Part shown: positions 26,023 through 35,320 of the stretch, piece after piece
Layout: each line of letters opens with the position of its first letter
How positions within the stretch are numbered: the first letter of the stretch is position 1
NCBI GenBank assembly: GCA_903960515.1
Contig: CAJCBL010000186.1
Coordinates: 1 to 61,013 of the forward strand
Direction: 5' to 3'
DNA: 61,013 bases
DNA from: an uncultured Verrucomicrobiota bacterium
GTDB taxonomy: Bacteria > Verrucomicrobiota > Verrucomicrobiia > Opitutales > Opitutaceae
Notes under the pieces: generated by a model
The model's database searches: none
Seen by the model: the letters and a program-made list of their open reading frames with translations, nothing else
What the model was told of the DNA's origin: nothing
Made by a program: the position numbers and the translations under genes

Positions 26023-26184
26023 GCACCTGGCGGCTCCGCCCCCCCAGCAGAGCCTAAGCGAATCGAGCCTCGCCCCATAACCCGGGCCGCCCATGGCCGC
26101 GCCGCACATCGCCCGGATACCAACGCTCAACTCCCTTGGTCGAGCTGGGGCAGGAGCGCAACCGCAGGTAATAGAGGCGTGGTC

Positions 26185-26793
26185 TCACACCGGCCGCGGG
26201 CCACGACTGGGCACATGCACCGACGGCATACCGGCAGCCTCCGCAGCGCGGTGACCGGGCTCGGCGTCCTCAAACACCAGGCACCGCCCCGGCGGCACGC
26301 CCATGCGCTGGGCGGCGAGCAGAAACATGTCGGGCGACGGCTTGCCGTGCACCACATCGTCGGCCGTCACCACAATCGGGAACAAATGCGCCAGCCCGGC
26401 GAGCTCAAGCGAGCGCTGCACCACCACTCGAGGCCCGCCCGAGGCCACCGAAACCGGTTTGCCCTCGGCCACGGCGCGTCGCGCGAAAGCCACCACCGGG
26501 TCGATCAAAGCCACATCGACCAGCAGCTTCACAAACAGCTCCTCCTTCTGGTGGAACACCACCTCTGTATCGATGGTGAGCCCATAGTGTTGCGCGATCC
26601 GCTCCGCCACCTGCCGAGTGGGCACCCCGCCCAGCGAATAGAAGAGCTCCTCGCTGAGCGTCTCGCGCAGGCCGTTGCGCCGCATGGCCGCATCCCAGGC
26701 GCGGTAGTGAATGGGCATCGAGTCGATCAGCGTGCCGTCGCAGTCGAAGATGTATCCGGCGAAATCGCCGGCGGGAATGCAGAGCGCGAACAT
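26185..26793 (-). CDS. HAD-superfamily phosphatase/phosphoglucomutase-like
   Basis: HAD subfamily IA hydrolase of 202 aa with a helical C1 cap. Motif I is FDCDGTLIDSMPIHYRAW, motif II VASGG, motif III around HGKPSPDMFLLAA and motif IV FEDAEPGHRAAEAAGM. The sequence after motif I resembles YqaB/beta-phosphoglucomutase-type enzymes, so a sugar or fructose 1-phosphate substrate is likely; the exact substrate is unknown. No operon partner is seen. Confidence 0.85.
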   Translation of the reverse strand: MFALCIPAGDFAGYIFDCDGTLIDSMPIHYRAWDAAMRRNGLRETLSEELFYSLGGVPTRQVAERIAQHYGLTIDTEVVFHQKEELFVKLLVDVALIDPVVAFARRAVAEGKPVSVASGGPRVVVQRSLELAGLAHLFPIVVTADDVVHGKPSPDMFLLAAQRMGVPPGRCLVFEDAEPGHRAAEAAGMPSVHVPSRGPRPV

Positions 26794-26977
26794 AAGCAGG
26801 CAAGCACAAGGGGCCGCTCAGCACGACGCAAGCCCGGCGCCCGGCCCGACGCCGTGCGCTAGCGCTGGTTCCCCGTCCGTCTCCGCCGCCCCAGTTCATC
26901 GCGGGCAAACTCGCTGCCCCAATCGAGGCGATCGGCCAAGGCAACCGCCTCGACATGGCGGCATCCTCCCTCGCCTG

Positions 26978-27013
26978 AAAAAAAGGACCGGCGGCCCGAA
27001 GGCTCGCCGGTCC
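26978..27013 (-). terminator. Rho-independent terminator of the MFS gene
   Basis: On the minus strand, the stem GGACCGGCG...CGCCGGTCC is followed by seven T residues (an A-run at 26978-26984 on the plus strand). It lies about 20 bp past the stop of the AmpG-like transporter. Confidence 0.85.
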
Positions 27014-27034
27014 CAATTCTCAAGTACTGTGAGT

Positions 27035-28759
27035 TCAGAACGCCATCCGGGCGCCGAAGGCCAGAATGCCCAGCGTGATGACTCCGCAGATCCATGTAGC
27101 GATCTTGGCCCCGCGGGCGTTGGCGCGATAGGCATTGCCGGGGCAGGCAGCGCTCTCGTCGTCGGCTTGGGCTGCGATCTTGAAGGTTTGCAGCGAAAGG
27201 AAGACCTTCAGCGCAGCAGCGGCGAGAAGGAGAGCAAGTTCGATCTGGCCAGTGCCCACCGTCTTGCCCTGCAGGTTGCCTAGGATTTTGGCGTCGATGA
27301 TCAGCAGGGTAAGAACGTTGAGCATCGCATACATCGAGGCCCGGCCGGCGGTGCGCTGCACCTGTTGCTCGGCCGCACTCAGGCGGGTCGCATCGTCGGC
27401 CGTGACTATAATCCCCTTCGCCGCGTCCTCAGACGCTCCTTTATGGTCGTCGCCGTCCAGGGGGAACGGGGCTCTATAGGCCACCCACACGCTGGGCACC
27501 GAGGCGAACATGACCACGATAAAGAAGGTCGAGAAGCCCAGCCATTCGGCGAGCGGCCCCGAGGCCATGGTCGTGGGTGCGAGCACGAAGTTCATCAGCG
27601 CGGTGGCGAAGGCGTAGTGGGTCATCGTGCAGCGCCCCGGGGCGATCTGCTGCATCATATAGACCATGTTGCCAATGAAACCGAAGCCGTAGCCGAACTT
27701 TTCGATGCTCACCAGCGCCGCAATTGTGCCGTAATCGAGTCCGTGTTTCGCGGCACCATAATGGCTGAGAATGACAAAGGTGAAGTGCGGGATATTCAGG
27801 CAGAGCCCGAGGAAGGGGAGGGCCTTTCTGAGGCCAATCTTCCCCAAGAACAGGCCACCGAGGATACCGCCGGCGATGTTCGCGACGGTGCCGTAGAGCG
27901 CGTCGATGTTGGCCACCTGCCCGGCATTCAGGCCCAGGCCACCGCTGTCGATGCCCGACTGGATGAAGAGTTTGCCCTCGACCATGAGCAGACCCTCGCC
28001 AAGGCGGTAGAGGAAAACAAAAGCGATCATCCCCCAAAACGCCCGCTTGTGGAAGAAGGTGGTCGCCGATCCGACAAAATCCTCAAGCACCTGCTTGGTG
28101 CTGTGTGGGCGGTGGGCGATGCTGCCCGTGGGCAGGAAGAAGAAATGATAGATGGCGAGAAGGGCCATCACGATGGCGGTCACAATCCATACTCCACTCC
28201 ACATCTTCTGCGCGGACCAGCTATGGGCATCGGCGAGCAATTGCATCCCGCTGATGAGCGCGCCCGTGGCGAGCACTTTACCCAGATTCCAGAATACGCC
28301 CTGCACGCCGGCGTAGTTGGCCTGTGCCTTCTTGTCGAGTGCGGTGAGGTAGATGCCGTCGGCGCAAATGTCCTGCGTGGACGAGGCAAAGGCGGCGACC
28401 CAGAGCAGGGCGATGGCGATCTGGAAAAACCCGGGGAGCGGCAGCGACATCGCGATGCCCACAAAGAGCAGAGGCATGAGCAGCTCCATCGAGAGCACGA
28501 AGAATTTCTTCGTGCGGTACATGTCCAGGAAGGCGGCCCAGAGCGGCTTGAGCGACCAGGCAATGATCACACTGCCCAGCGCCACCGTATTCTGCCCGTC
28601 GCTCACCCCGAGCGACTTGAACATCGTTGAGGCGGTGCTGTTGATCACGTTAAACGGGATACCCATCGCCAGATACAGCGTGGGGACCCAGAATAACGGG
28701 TTCTTGAGGATTTTTACGGCCGCGGGCGGCGGACTCACCGGAGAGAGAGTTGGGGTCAT
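27035..28759 (-). CDS. AmpG-like MFS transporter
   Basis: Inner-membrane permease of 574 aa with about 12-14 hydrophobic segments. The opening PLFWVPTLYLAMGIPFNVIN and the central region SSTQDICADGIYLTALDKKAQANYAGVQG are typical of the AmpG/PAT family that imports muropeptides (anhydro-GlcNAc-MurNAc peptides) or related molecules. A soluble loop of about 60 residues (about 430-490) and two extra helices at the end make it longer than E. coli AmpG. The ATG at 28759 is chosen; 22 extra codons upstream are possible. Muropeptide import is plausible but unproven. Confidence 0.83.
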   Translation of the reverse strand: MTPTLSPVSPPPAAVKILKNPLFWVPTLYLAMGIPFNVINSTASTMFKSLGVSDGQNTVALGSVIIAWSLKPLWAAFLDMYRTKKFFVLSMELLMPLLFVGIAMSLPLPGFFQIAIALLWVAAFASSTQDICADGIYLTALDKKAQANYAGVQGVFWNLGKVLATGALISGMQLLADAHSWSAQKMWSGVWIVTAIVMALLAIYHFFFLPTGSIAHRPHSTKQVLEDFVGSATTFFHKRAFWGMIAFVFLYRLGEGLLMVEGKLFIQSGIDSGGLGLNAGQVANIDALYGTVANIAGGILGGLFLGKIGLRKALPFLGLCLNIPHFTFVILSHYGAAKHGLDYGTIAALVSIEKFGYGFGFIGNMVYMMQQIAPGRCTMTHYAFATALMNFVLAPTTMASGPLAEWLGFSTFFIVVMFASVPSVWVAYRAPFPLDGDDHKGASEDAAKGIIVTADDATRLSAAEQQVQRTAGRASMYAMLNVLTLLIIDAKILGNLQGKTVGTGQIELALLLAAAALKVFLSLQTFKIAAQADDESAACPGNAYRANARGAKIATWICGVITLGILAFGARMAF

Positions 28760-28855
28760 CGGGTTCAGGGAATTCTGGCCAACCCTAGAGCTCGCTCCGC
28801 GCCGGTCGATTCCATTCCCGCCCAAAATCGCTCATTCCTTGGAACACTGGCGGCA

Positions 28856-29887
28856 CTACCGCAGCGCGCCCAGCCACCCGGCGATCCGAGGCCAAAACAA
28901 CGCCACCGTGGCCGCCACCGCCAGCCCAGCGCCGACGAAATACCTCCAGCGCGGCACCGCCTCGCCCATCCGCCAGGCCAGCGCCGCAGTGAGCAGCGGC
29001 GCCAGCGCCACCACCGACTGCACCACCCCGGCGGGAGTCGAGCGCAGCGCCCATTGCAGGCAGACCACGCCAAGCACCGGCCCGGTGAGGGCGTTGAGCC
29101 CCACCCAGTGCCAAGCGGGGGAAAAGGCGGAAGGCTGAAGGCGGAAGGCGGAGGGCGTAGGTGAACCGTAGGGCAGAGTCGGCGACCCGGCGTGCGATGG
29201 AGCAGAGCCAACCAAACCTTTGTGACAGGTAGCGCCCATGCCGGCGCCGGCTCGCGCGCTCCGCCGTCGCCGCCACGCCCACACCGCCCCCAAGGCCAGC
29301 GCCGCCACCAGCAGGCCAGCCACACCGCGCTCGAAGGCGGCCGTAACCGGGTCCACGGGCGCAGCCAAGCCGAGCGCCACCGCAAAGGCCTTGCGACTGA
29401 ACACCTGCCCCGCGCCCTGCCCGCAGGCGGACAACGCCGCCAGCGCGGCCCCGATACGCAACTGCCGCGGCTCGAACTGCGGCAGCCCGCCCGGCGCCAA
29501 CCCCAGCAGCACACCCGCGAGTATCGCCCCGATGCACACCAACTGGTGCCCGCTGGGCGCGGTGCCCAGCAACAGCCATTCGCCGACAAGGGCAACCGCC
29601 ACCGAGCCGCACTGCACCGTGAGTGTTGAAAGGTTGGAGCCGGCGCGCGGCAACGAGTGGAACATCGCCAGCCCGCCCAGCCCGAAGCCCGCCACGCCCC
29701 CGAGCAAGAACCAGCCCCACGCCACCCCCAGCCCGCGCCCGGCCAGCGCCGTCCATGCTCCGAGTACGGCCGTGGCCAGCAGCAGCCGCCAGAAATTCGC
29801 GGCCGTAGCCCCCAGAAGGAGGGCCGCCCGCCGTGCAAACACTGCGGTTACGGCGAAGAATCCGGTGGTAAGCAGCGCAGCGAGCAT
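28856..29887 (-). CDS. EamA/DMT-family transporter
   Basis: Inner-membrane protein of 343 aa with ten predicted helices in two EamA repeats, as in drug/metabolite exporters. The first repeat includes ANFWRLLLATAVLG and GLGGLAMFHSLPRAGSNLSTL; the second ends with VVALAPLLTAALAWRMGEAVPRWRYFVGAGL. Between the repeats, residues about 213-258 form a non-homologous loop containing the peptide SAFRLQPSAFS, encoded by the C/T mini-repeat. The frame is open to 30694, but the upstream part is antisense to the LplA-like gene. It is divergent from that gene by 99 bp. Confidence 0.85.
   Translation of the reverse strand: MLAALLTTGFFAVTAVFARRAALLLGATAANFWRLLLATAVLGAWTALAGRGLGVAWGWFLLGGVAGFGLGGLAMFHSLPRAGSNLSTLTVQCGSVAVALVGEWLLLGTAPSGHQLVCIGAILAGVLLGLAPGGLPQFEPRQLRIGAALAALSACGQGAGQVFSRKAFAVALGLAAPVDPVTAAFERGVAGLLVAALALGAVWAWRRRRSARAGAGMGATCHKGLVGSAPSHAGSPTLPYGSPTPSAFRLQPSAFSPAWHWVGLNALTGPVLGVVCLQWALRSTPAGVVQSVVALAPLLTAALAWRMGEAVPRWRYFVGAGLAVAATVALFWPRIAGWLGALR
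29121..29160. repeat. C/T-rich mini-repeat inside the EamA gene
   Basis: Plus-strand tract of GGCGGAAGGCTGAAGGCGGA units (complement of TTCCGCCTTCAGCC). It is read in frame on the minus strand and lies in the loop between the two EamA repeats. Confidence 0.7.
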
Positions 29888-29986
29888 CGGAGTGCGCCCA
29901 GCCTGCCCCAATGGCCGGCGAAGGGGAAGCGCGGAGACACATTTTCCGCCTTCCCTCCCGGGCCGGCCTGCGCCACCCCTTTGCGC

Positions 29987-30727
29987 ATGATCCTCGACGT
30001 CCTCCCGGTGCGCACCGGCAATGCCCCGGAGAACATGGCACACGACTTCCTGCTGCTGCAGCGCTATCCGCGCCCGGCTGGCGCGCGCTTCCGCCACTAC
30101 CTCTGGCGCGGCCCGGCCTGGACCTTCGGGTACAGCCAGAAGATCGCCTTCGTGCGCACCCAGATGCCCGCCGACGCACGCGACCTCTGCCGGCGCACCA
30201 CCGGCGGCGGCGTAGTGGACCATACCGACGACTGGACCTACGCCCTCGTAGTACCCCGGGGTCACGCGCTCTACGAAGCCCGCGCCACGGAGAGCTACCG
30301 CATCGTCCACGAAGCCCTTACGTCCGCCCTTGTCGCCCAGGGCGTGCCCGCCGAGCTGGAAAAGCGCGCGGCCACCGCCGACGAGTCCGAGCCCGCCTCT
30401 CCTGCAGCCGGCCCCACCGCAGGCCCGGCCGGTGTGTGTTTTCATCGCGCGGAGATCTTCGATGTAGTCCACCGCAGCAGCCGCGAGAAGATCGCCGGTG
30501 CCGCCCAGAAGCGGAACAAAAACGGGCTGCTCCTCCAGGGCTCGATCTGGAAACCCTCCTGCGCCGCCACTCTGGACTGGGAACGTCTCCACGACGACTT
30601 CACCACCGCCCTCGCCGCCGCCCTCGCCGCCGAAATCGAGCACCCCGGATGGCCGGAATTTGGTTACGACGAGGAGCAGGCGTTGATCGATCAATACTCG
30701 ACCACGGAATGGGTCGAGTACCGGTAA
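29987..30727 (+). CDS. LplA/BPL-family protein ligase-like protein
   Basis: Member of the biotin/lipoate protein ligase (BPL_LplA_LipB) superfamily, 246 aa. The signature RRTTGGGVVDHTDDWTYALVVP (substrate-adenylate loop) is intact, preceded by RGPAWTFGYSQ. The middle has VCFHRAEIFDVV and KIAGAAQKRNKNGLLLQGSI, with the conserved lysines of the family. The length is shorter than two-domain LplA, so it may be an octanoyl/lipoyl transferase or an LplA-like single domain. No lipoylated subunit gene is near. Confidence 0.83.
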   Translation: MILDVLPVRTGNAPENMAHDFLLLQRYPRPAGARFRHYLWRGPAWTFGYSQKIAFVRTQMPADARDLCRRTTGGGVVDHTDDWTYALVVPRGHALYEARATESYRIVHEALTSALVAQGVPAELEKRAATADESEPASPAAGPTAGPAGVCFHRAEIFDVVHRSSREKIAGAAQKRNKNGLLLQGSIWKPSCAATLDWERLHDDFTTALAAALAAEIEHPGWPEFGYDEEQALIDQYSTTEWVEYR

Positions 30728-30839
30728 GTGAACCGGCGAGATGCGCGCCGCGGCAGTGCCCTAGCCCTACGTGGGACCGGGATCCAGACGAACTTCGGTT
30801 TGCCCTCGCGGCCGCAGTCGTGCACCAATCCACCGATCC

Positions 30840-31223
30840 ATGAAACAACGACTCCTATCCCTGCTTCTCCTCACCGGCTTGGCCTTCACCCTGGGCGCCT
30901 GCACCCATGTACGTGAAGCCACCAGCGACGCCGTCGCTTGGGTACGCGACGCACTCCAGACCACCGTAGACGCACCGCTGGAGCGCACCGTCAAGGCCAC
31001 CACCTCCGCCCTCAAGGCGCTTCAGTTCTCTGCTGTTACCACGCGGGCCGACGCCATCTACGGCATTGTAACCGCGAAGACAGCGCGCGACGAGACCATC
31101 GAAATCACGATCACCTCAGTTACTCCCGTGCAGACGCGCCTGGACATCCGTGTGGGGGCCTTCGGCGACAGGCCCGTCTCCCAGCGCATCCTCACCGAGA
31201 TTCAGCAACACCTCCGCAAGTAA
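30840..31223 (+). CDS. DUF3568-like lipoprotein
   Basis: Small lipoprotein of 127 aa. The lipobox is LGAC following a signal MKQRLLSLLLLTGLAFT. The mature part has ALQFSAVTTRADAIYGIVTAKTARDETIEITITS and ends with a basic helix, the pattern of DUF3568 proteins, which have no known function. It lies directly before the aryl-polyene-type locus but converges on it, so it need not belong. Confidence 0.75.
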   Translation: MKQRLLSLLLLTGLAFTLGACTHVREATSDAVAWVRDALQTTVDAPLERTVKATTSALKALQFSAVTTRADAIYGIVTAKTARDETIEITITSVTPVQTRLDIRVGAFGDRPVSQRILTEIQQHLRK

Positions 31224-31253
31224 GCCTCGGGCGGCTCCGCGCCTCCAGCCAGC

Positions 31254-31277
31254 AGGTCCAGCCACCGGGCTGGACCT
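31254..31277. terminator. Palindrome between convergent genes, probable bidirectional terminator
   Basis: Arms AGGTCCAG and CTGGACCT around a short spacer that extends the pairing. It lies in the 58 bp between the converging stops of the lipoprotein and the radical SAM gene. It resembles half of the 21178 and 50406 repeats. There is no T-run, so terminator function is a guess. Confidence 0.45.
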
Positions 31278-31281
31278 TGCC

Positions 31282-32706
31282 TCACCCCTGCTGCATGCGT
31301 TGCAGAAGTTCGGCGTATTCCCACATCGGACCGCTCACACCTCGGCGACGCAGCTTGCCCATCGTCTCCACGAAAGCCTGCGGTGGATCGCCCACGATCC
31401 AGTTGGAGTTTTCCTTCTGGTGTTCACGCATCCGGGCATGGAGCGATTCCACAGTGAACTCCGGCTCCAGATGGAAGCGCGGCTCCACCAGGTAGTCTGC
31501 CGGCGCCTCGCCGCGAGCCTCCGGTGCGAGCTGACGCCACAGCGGGGTATCCGGATAGATGCGCATCCCAAGGGTGCCGAAGAAAAACGCCCCCGGCAGC
31601 ATCCGAGCCCGCGCGAGGGTCTCCTCCACGGTGGCCGCCGTCTCGCCCGGCCCGCCAAAGATGATGAAATGGCTGTAGTGCAGGCCCAGTGAGTGCGCCT
31701 GCTCGCTGGCCGTGCGAATTTCCTCGAAACTGAAGCTCTTGCCGTAGCTTCGCAGCACCGGATCGGAGAGGCTGTCGGAGCCGAATTCGATATGGCTGAG
31801 CCCTGCGCGCTGCATGAGCTCCAGCAGTTCCCGGGTAATGCCCCGGGGCCGCAGAAAACACTCCCACTTCACTCCGAGATCGGCGCGGATCAGGGCCTCG
31901 CAAACCTCTACCACATGCTCGGTGCGCGTGTTGAAGACCGAGTCGACAAAGAACACGAACTTCACGCCCAGCCCCGCCATCCGTCGCATCTCGCCAACCA
32001 CAGCATCCGCCCCCAGGAAGCGGCTGCGGCTGCCCTCGATCAACGGGTACGTACAGTAGCAGCAGTGCAACGGGCAGCCGCGCTGGGTCTGCACGCCCGG
32101 CAAAGATCCCTGCGCGAGGTAGGCGCGCATCAACTCCGGGTCGTGGTGCGGCTCGGTGCAGAAAGCGGAATCCTGCGCGCTGCACGGCACGGCACGCACC
32201 GCACCGTCGGCTGCGCGAAACACCAGCCCCGACACCTGCCCGAGCGCCGCCTCGCCGCCGCCGGCCCGCAGCACCCCGAGCAACTGCGGCAGCGTTCGTT
32301 CGCCCGCACCGTGGATACCGTAGTCGATGCCGCCGAGCGCAAAGATTTCCCGGGGGAACACCGAGAACCCGCTGCCCCCCAGCACGAGCGGCGCAGCCGA
32401 CACCGCGCGCAGCCGCCGGCAGAAACCAACCAGATCGTGGATAAACGACTTCGGGTTGTGGCACTGCACATTGTCGATGTTGCGCATCGAGAGCCCGATG
32501 AAGTCCGGCCGGAAGCGCGCCACGCATTCCTCCAGCGAAGCACCCGCCATCCGCGCATCCCAGATTTCGGTGACATAGCCCGACTGCCGAAGTGCGCCGT
32601 CGAGGTACGCCAGCCCGAGCGGATAGACGGGATACGGTTGGTCGTAGCTGTTGAGGTTTACGAGCAACACCCGGGAGGGCGCCGGCTCATTGGTGTCGGG
32701 CGGCAT
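31282..32706 (-). CDS. B12-binding-type radical SAM protein 1
   Basis: Class B radical SAM protein of 474 aa: an N-terminal cobalamin-binding-like Rossmann domain (RVLLVNLNSYDQPYPVYPLG to about residue 150), then the 4Fe-4S motif CPLHCCYC (C211, C215, C218) in a TIM-barrel-like domain with FGGPGE for SAM contact. The start at 32706 follows the MMPL stop by 35 bp on the same strand, so it is the last gene of the minus-strand operon (40494 to 31282). The reaction is unknown. Such enzymes methylate or rearrange unreactive carbons. Position with lipid-tail and export genes suggests it modifies the polyene or its lipid. Confidence 0.85.
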   Translation of the reverse strand: MPPDTNEPAPSRVLLVNLNSYDQPYPVYPLGLAYLDGALRQSGYVTEIWDARMAGASLEECVARFRPDFIGLSMRNIDNVQCHNPKSFIHDLVGFCRRLRAVSAAPLVLGGSGFSVFPREIFALGGIDYGIHGAGERTLPQLLGVLRAGGGEAALGQVSGLVFRAADGAVRAVPCSAQDSAFCTEPHHDPELMRAYLAQGSLPGVQTQRGCPLHCCYCTYPLIEGSRSRFLGADAVVGEMRRMAGLGVKFVFFVDSVFNTRTEHVVEVCEALIRADLGVKWECFLRPRGITRELLELMQRAGLSHIEFGSDSLSDPVLRSYGKSFSFEEIRTASEQAHSLGLHYSHFIIFGGPGETAATVEETLARARMLPGAFFFGTLGMRIYPDTPLWRQLAPEARGEAPADYLVEPRFHLEPEFTVESLHARMREHQKENSNWIVGDPPQAFVETMGKLRRRGVSGPMWEYAELLQRMQQG

Positions 32707-32741
32707 GGCGTTGGTTTTCGTTGGGGCAATCGCGCCGCGGC

Positions 32742-35123
32742 TCAAGCGCGAACAGCGCTGCTGCTGGGCCTTCCAGGCGCCCGCTTCCTCCGCGCGATCG
32801 GTCCCAACTCCACGGCGACCAGTGCGCACATCACGATCATCGCCACCATCTCGCCCAGCGCAGCCACCACGGGGATCGAACTCAGCGCCAATACGCCAAA
32901 TGAGGCGGCGGTCGTCAGAGCCGAAAGCCGGATCGAGGGCGGCGGCTCCTCGCCGCGCGCAGCGTTCTCGGCGGAGAAGATCGCATAGTTGTGGCTCAGG
33001 CAGACGCCCAGAAATGCGCCGAGCAGGTGGAAGAGGTTTAGAGTCTGTCCGGCCAGTCCAAGCACGCCGAACGCGAACAGGCACGAGCCGGAGGGCAGGG
33101 CAAAGATCCACACGCCTCTCCTCAGCCCGTACAGCACGAAGACGCTCAGGCCAACCAGCGACAGACCGAGCGCGCTCAACTGCAGCGCCGACACCCGGTA
33201 GCGCGAGAACAGCCGGTTGAGCGACTGCAACTGGTCGAGACCGACCGTAGCCAAAGCCGGCGGAGGCTCCGCCCCCGGCGCATGCTCGGCCACTGTCACA
33301 AACCAGCTCGCACCCGGAGCCGCGGCCAGCGCCAGCGCCGTGGGCCCTTGCAACGCCCCGGCGAGCGTTCGGACCGCGAGATCGTAGTCGCCAGGCGGAG
33401 CGGCGAGCCACTCGCGCCACCCGGCAAGGAACGGCACGAACGCCTCCGCGTCGAAACCATGCCGCTCCAACGCCGTGCGCAGGGCGGGCTCATAACCGGC
33501 TAGCTGTGACCGCTCGGCGGCCACAGCGGCGAAATCCTCGGGCGCCGGCACCGCCAGCCCGAGCGAGGCCACCGGCACCCCGGCAAACTGCCCGGAGTGC
33601 CAGGCAAGAAAACGGGAAAGCGCGGCCCGCGCCGCCGTGGGCGATTCGCCGCGGGTTAGATAGATCGTGCGCTGCGCCGACTCGCCAAAGAGGGCGCGCA
33701 CCTCCTGCGCCTCGATACGCATCGCCGGAGGCAGCGCCTCCAGCTCGCGGATATCGTCGCGCCAGTGCAGCCGCCACGGCCCCACCAGCGCCACCGCCCC
33801 TCCGGCGAGCAGCAGCAAACGCGCACCGCGCCGCCAGGCCGGGTGCTCCCCATGCAGCCGCGCCCGCGCGAAGGCCCAGGTCTCCGTATACGTCACGTCG
33901 AGCTGCCCAAACCAAAGCAGCGCCGTGGCCAAAGCCGCAACCAGCCCGGTGCTCACGAATACGCCGAGCTGCCGGATCAGCGGCAGCTCGGAAGCCAGCA
34001 GCAAGGAGAATCCAATCACCGTGGTGAGCATGCTTGCCAGCAGCGGCTTGAGCAGGCGCCGCACCTTCCCCCGGTACGGCTCGCCCGGCCGTATCGGCGG
34101 CTGAAGGAAAAGATAGAAGCCGTAGTCGATCGCCACCCCTCCCAGCAGCGAACCGACCACAAACACCAGCACATGCACCCGTTCGAAGAACAGGGTGGTG
34201 CCCACCCACGCCCCCAGCAGCGCTCCGAGCATTACCGGGGCAAGGTGCAGCGTCTGATGGACGCGCCGCAGGCACAGCGCCGCCACACCGAGCACCGCCG
34301 CGAGCGAAATCAGGTTGAGCGACGACATCTCACCCTCGATACGACGGCGGTTCTCGGCGGCGAAGCGGCCGATAGAGGCCCACTGCAATTTCGCCGCCGG
34401 GGCGCCCTCGCGGGCCGCGGCCAGTGCCCGCTCCACCGCTACGATCACCGGTCCCTGCCCCGCGTCGCTCAAAGGTGCAGCAACGGTGCGGGCCCAGACC
34501 AGCGCCCGATCACCCACCGTGCCGGTGGTCTCGGCGAAGCCGGGCATCTGTGCCACCAGCCCCGGCAGCAGCAGCAGCGGATCGGCCGGCACCAGATCCT
34601 GGAACGCCATCGCCTCGGGCTTCGCCATGAATGCCTCCAAGTCCGCCGCCGTGCGCTCGGCCAACCATTCCGGCCACGGAGTAGCCTGGCCCGCCGCGGA
34701 GTATTCCCCCTTCCGTGTCGCCAGCCAGCCGGGCAGCAGCAACTCGAAACGCTGGAGGAAGAGCTGGCGCCCGAGGGCGTCGCGCGGAGCGGTGTCGCTC
34801 ATCAGGCGCACCTCGGCAAAGGCGGGGTCGGCCCGCAAAGTCTCCGCGAAACGCTGCGCCGCGCTCTCGCGTAGGCAGTCGTCGGGTACGCGCAGAGCGA
34901 GCAGCACCACCCGCGCCTGCCGTGCGCTGGCCATGCTGCGGGCCAATGCCAGCTCGGGGGAGCGCTCGCCACCGGGGATCAGATCGAGGACGTCGGTGGA
35001 GATCTTCTGGGCATAGTCGAGCCGCACCAGCCAGAGCAGGCCCAGCAGCGCGCCAACAAAGAGCAGCGCTCGCGCCGCCCACTTCTGCCGTGGCGGTTCC
35101 ATGGATTCAGCGGGGGGCTTCAT
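32742..35123 (-). CDS. MMPL/RND-family lipid or polyene exporter
   Basis: Inner-membrane exporter of 793 aa, equivalent in position to the exporter of aryl polyene loci. It has two halves, each with one helix, a ~200-residue periplasmic domain and a five-helix bundle. The first periplasmic domain starts DYAQKISTDVLDLIPGGE; the first bundle includes VFVVGSLLGGVAIDYGFYLFLQP and the second LLGAFLGVCLSHNYAIFSAENA. The start at 35123 (MKPPAESMEPPRQ) is one of three near ATGs (35156, 35123, 35102). A palindromic element lies between it and the lolA-like gene. Confidence 0.87.
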   Translation of the reverse strand: MKPPAESMEPPRQKWAARALLFVGALLGLLWLVRLDYAQKISTDVLDLIPGGERSPELALARSMASARQARVVLLALRVPDDCLRESAAQRFAETLRADPAFAEVRLMSDTAPRDALGRQLFLQRFELLLPGWLATRKGEYSAAGQATPWPEWLAERTAADLEAFMAKPEAMAFQDLVPADPLLLLPGLVAQMPGFAETTGTVGDRALVWARTVAAPLSDAGQGPVIVAVERALAAAREGAPAAKLQWASIGRFAAENRRRIEGEMSSLNLISLAAVLGVAALCLRRVHQTLHLAPVMLGALLGAWVGTTLFFERVHVLVFVVGSLLGGVAIDYGFYLFLQPPIRPGEPYRGKVRRLLKPLLASMLTTVIGFSLLLASELPLIRQLGVFVSTGLVAALATALLWFGQLDVTYTETWAFARARLHGEHPAWRRGARLLLLAGGAVALVGPWRLHWRDDIRELEALPPAMRIEAQEVRALFGESAQRTIYLTRGESPTAARAALSRFLAWHSGQFAGVPVASLGLAVPAPEDFAAVAAERSQLAGYEPALRTALERHGFDAEAFVPFLAGWREWLAAPPGDYDLAVRTLAGALQGPTALALAAAPGASWFVTVAEHAPGAEPPPALATVGLDQLQSLNRLFSRYRVSALQLSALGLSLVGLSVFVLYGLRRGVWIFALPSGSCLFAFGVLGLAGQTLNLFHLLGAFLGVCLSHNYAIFSAENAARGEEPPPSIRLSALTTAASFGVLALSSIPVVAALGEMVAMIVMCALVAVELGPIARRKRAPGRPSSSAVRA

Positions 35124-35156
35124 TTCCCAAAACAGGGCCGGCAGCATGCCCGTCAT

Positions 35157-35299
35157 CTAAGCCGTAACCATTCAGTCGTAGGAGCGTGCTTGCACGCGAT
35201 TCATAGCGCAGATCTCGTGCAAGCACGCTCCTGCGGCGGACACCGGAGTTCGGGCGCTGTCCGAGCGCAAAGAGGTACGATTGCATGGTTACGGCTAAG
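35157..35299. repeat. REP/MITE-like palindromic element, copy 3 (best preserved)
   Basis: 143 bp with terminal inverted arms of 15 bp and one mismatch: left CTAAGCCGTAACCAT (35157-35171), right ATGGTTACGGCTAAG (35285-35299). Inside is the core hairpin TCGTAGGAGCGTGCTTGCA...TGCAAGCACGCTCCTGCG. It lies between lolA-like and MMPL genes within the operon. Copies 1, 2 and 4 are at 7540, 10919 and 42230. Confidence 0.8.
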
Positions 35300-35320
35300 A
35301 ATGGAACGCCCGCCATCGGT

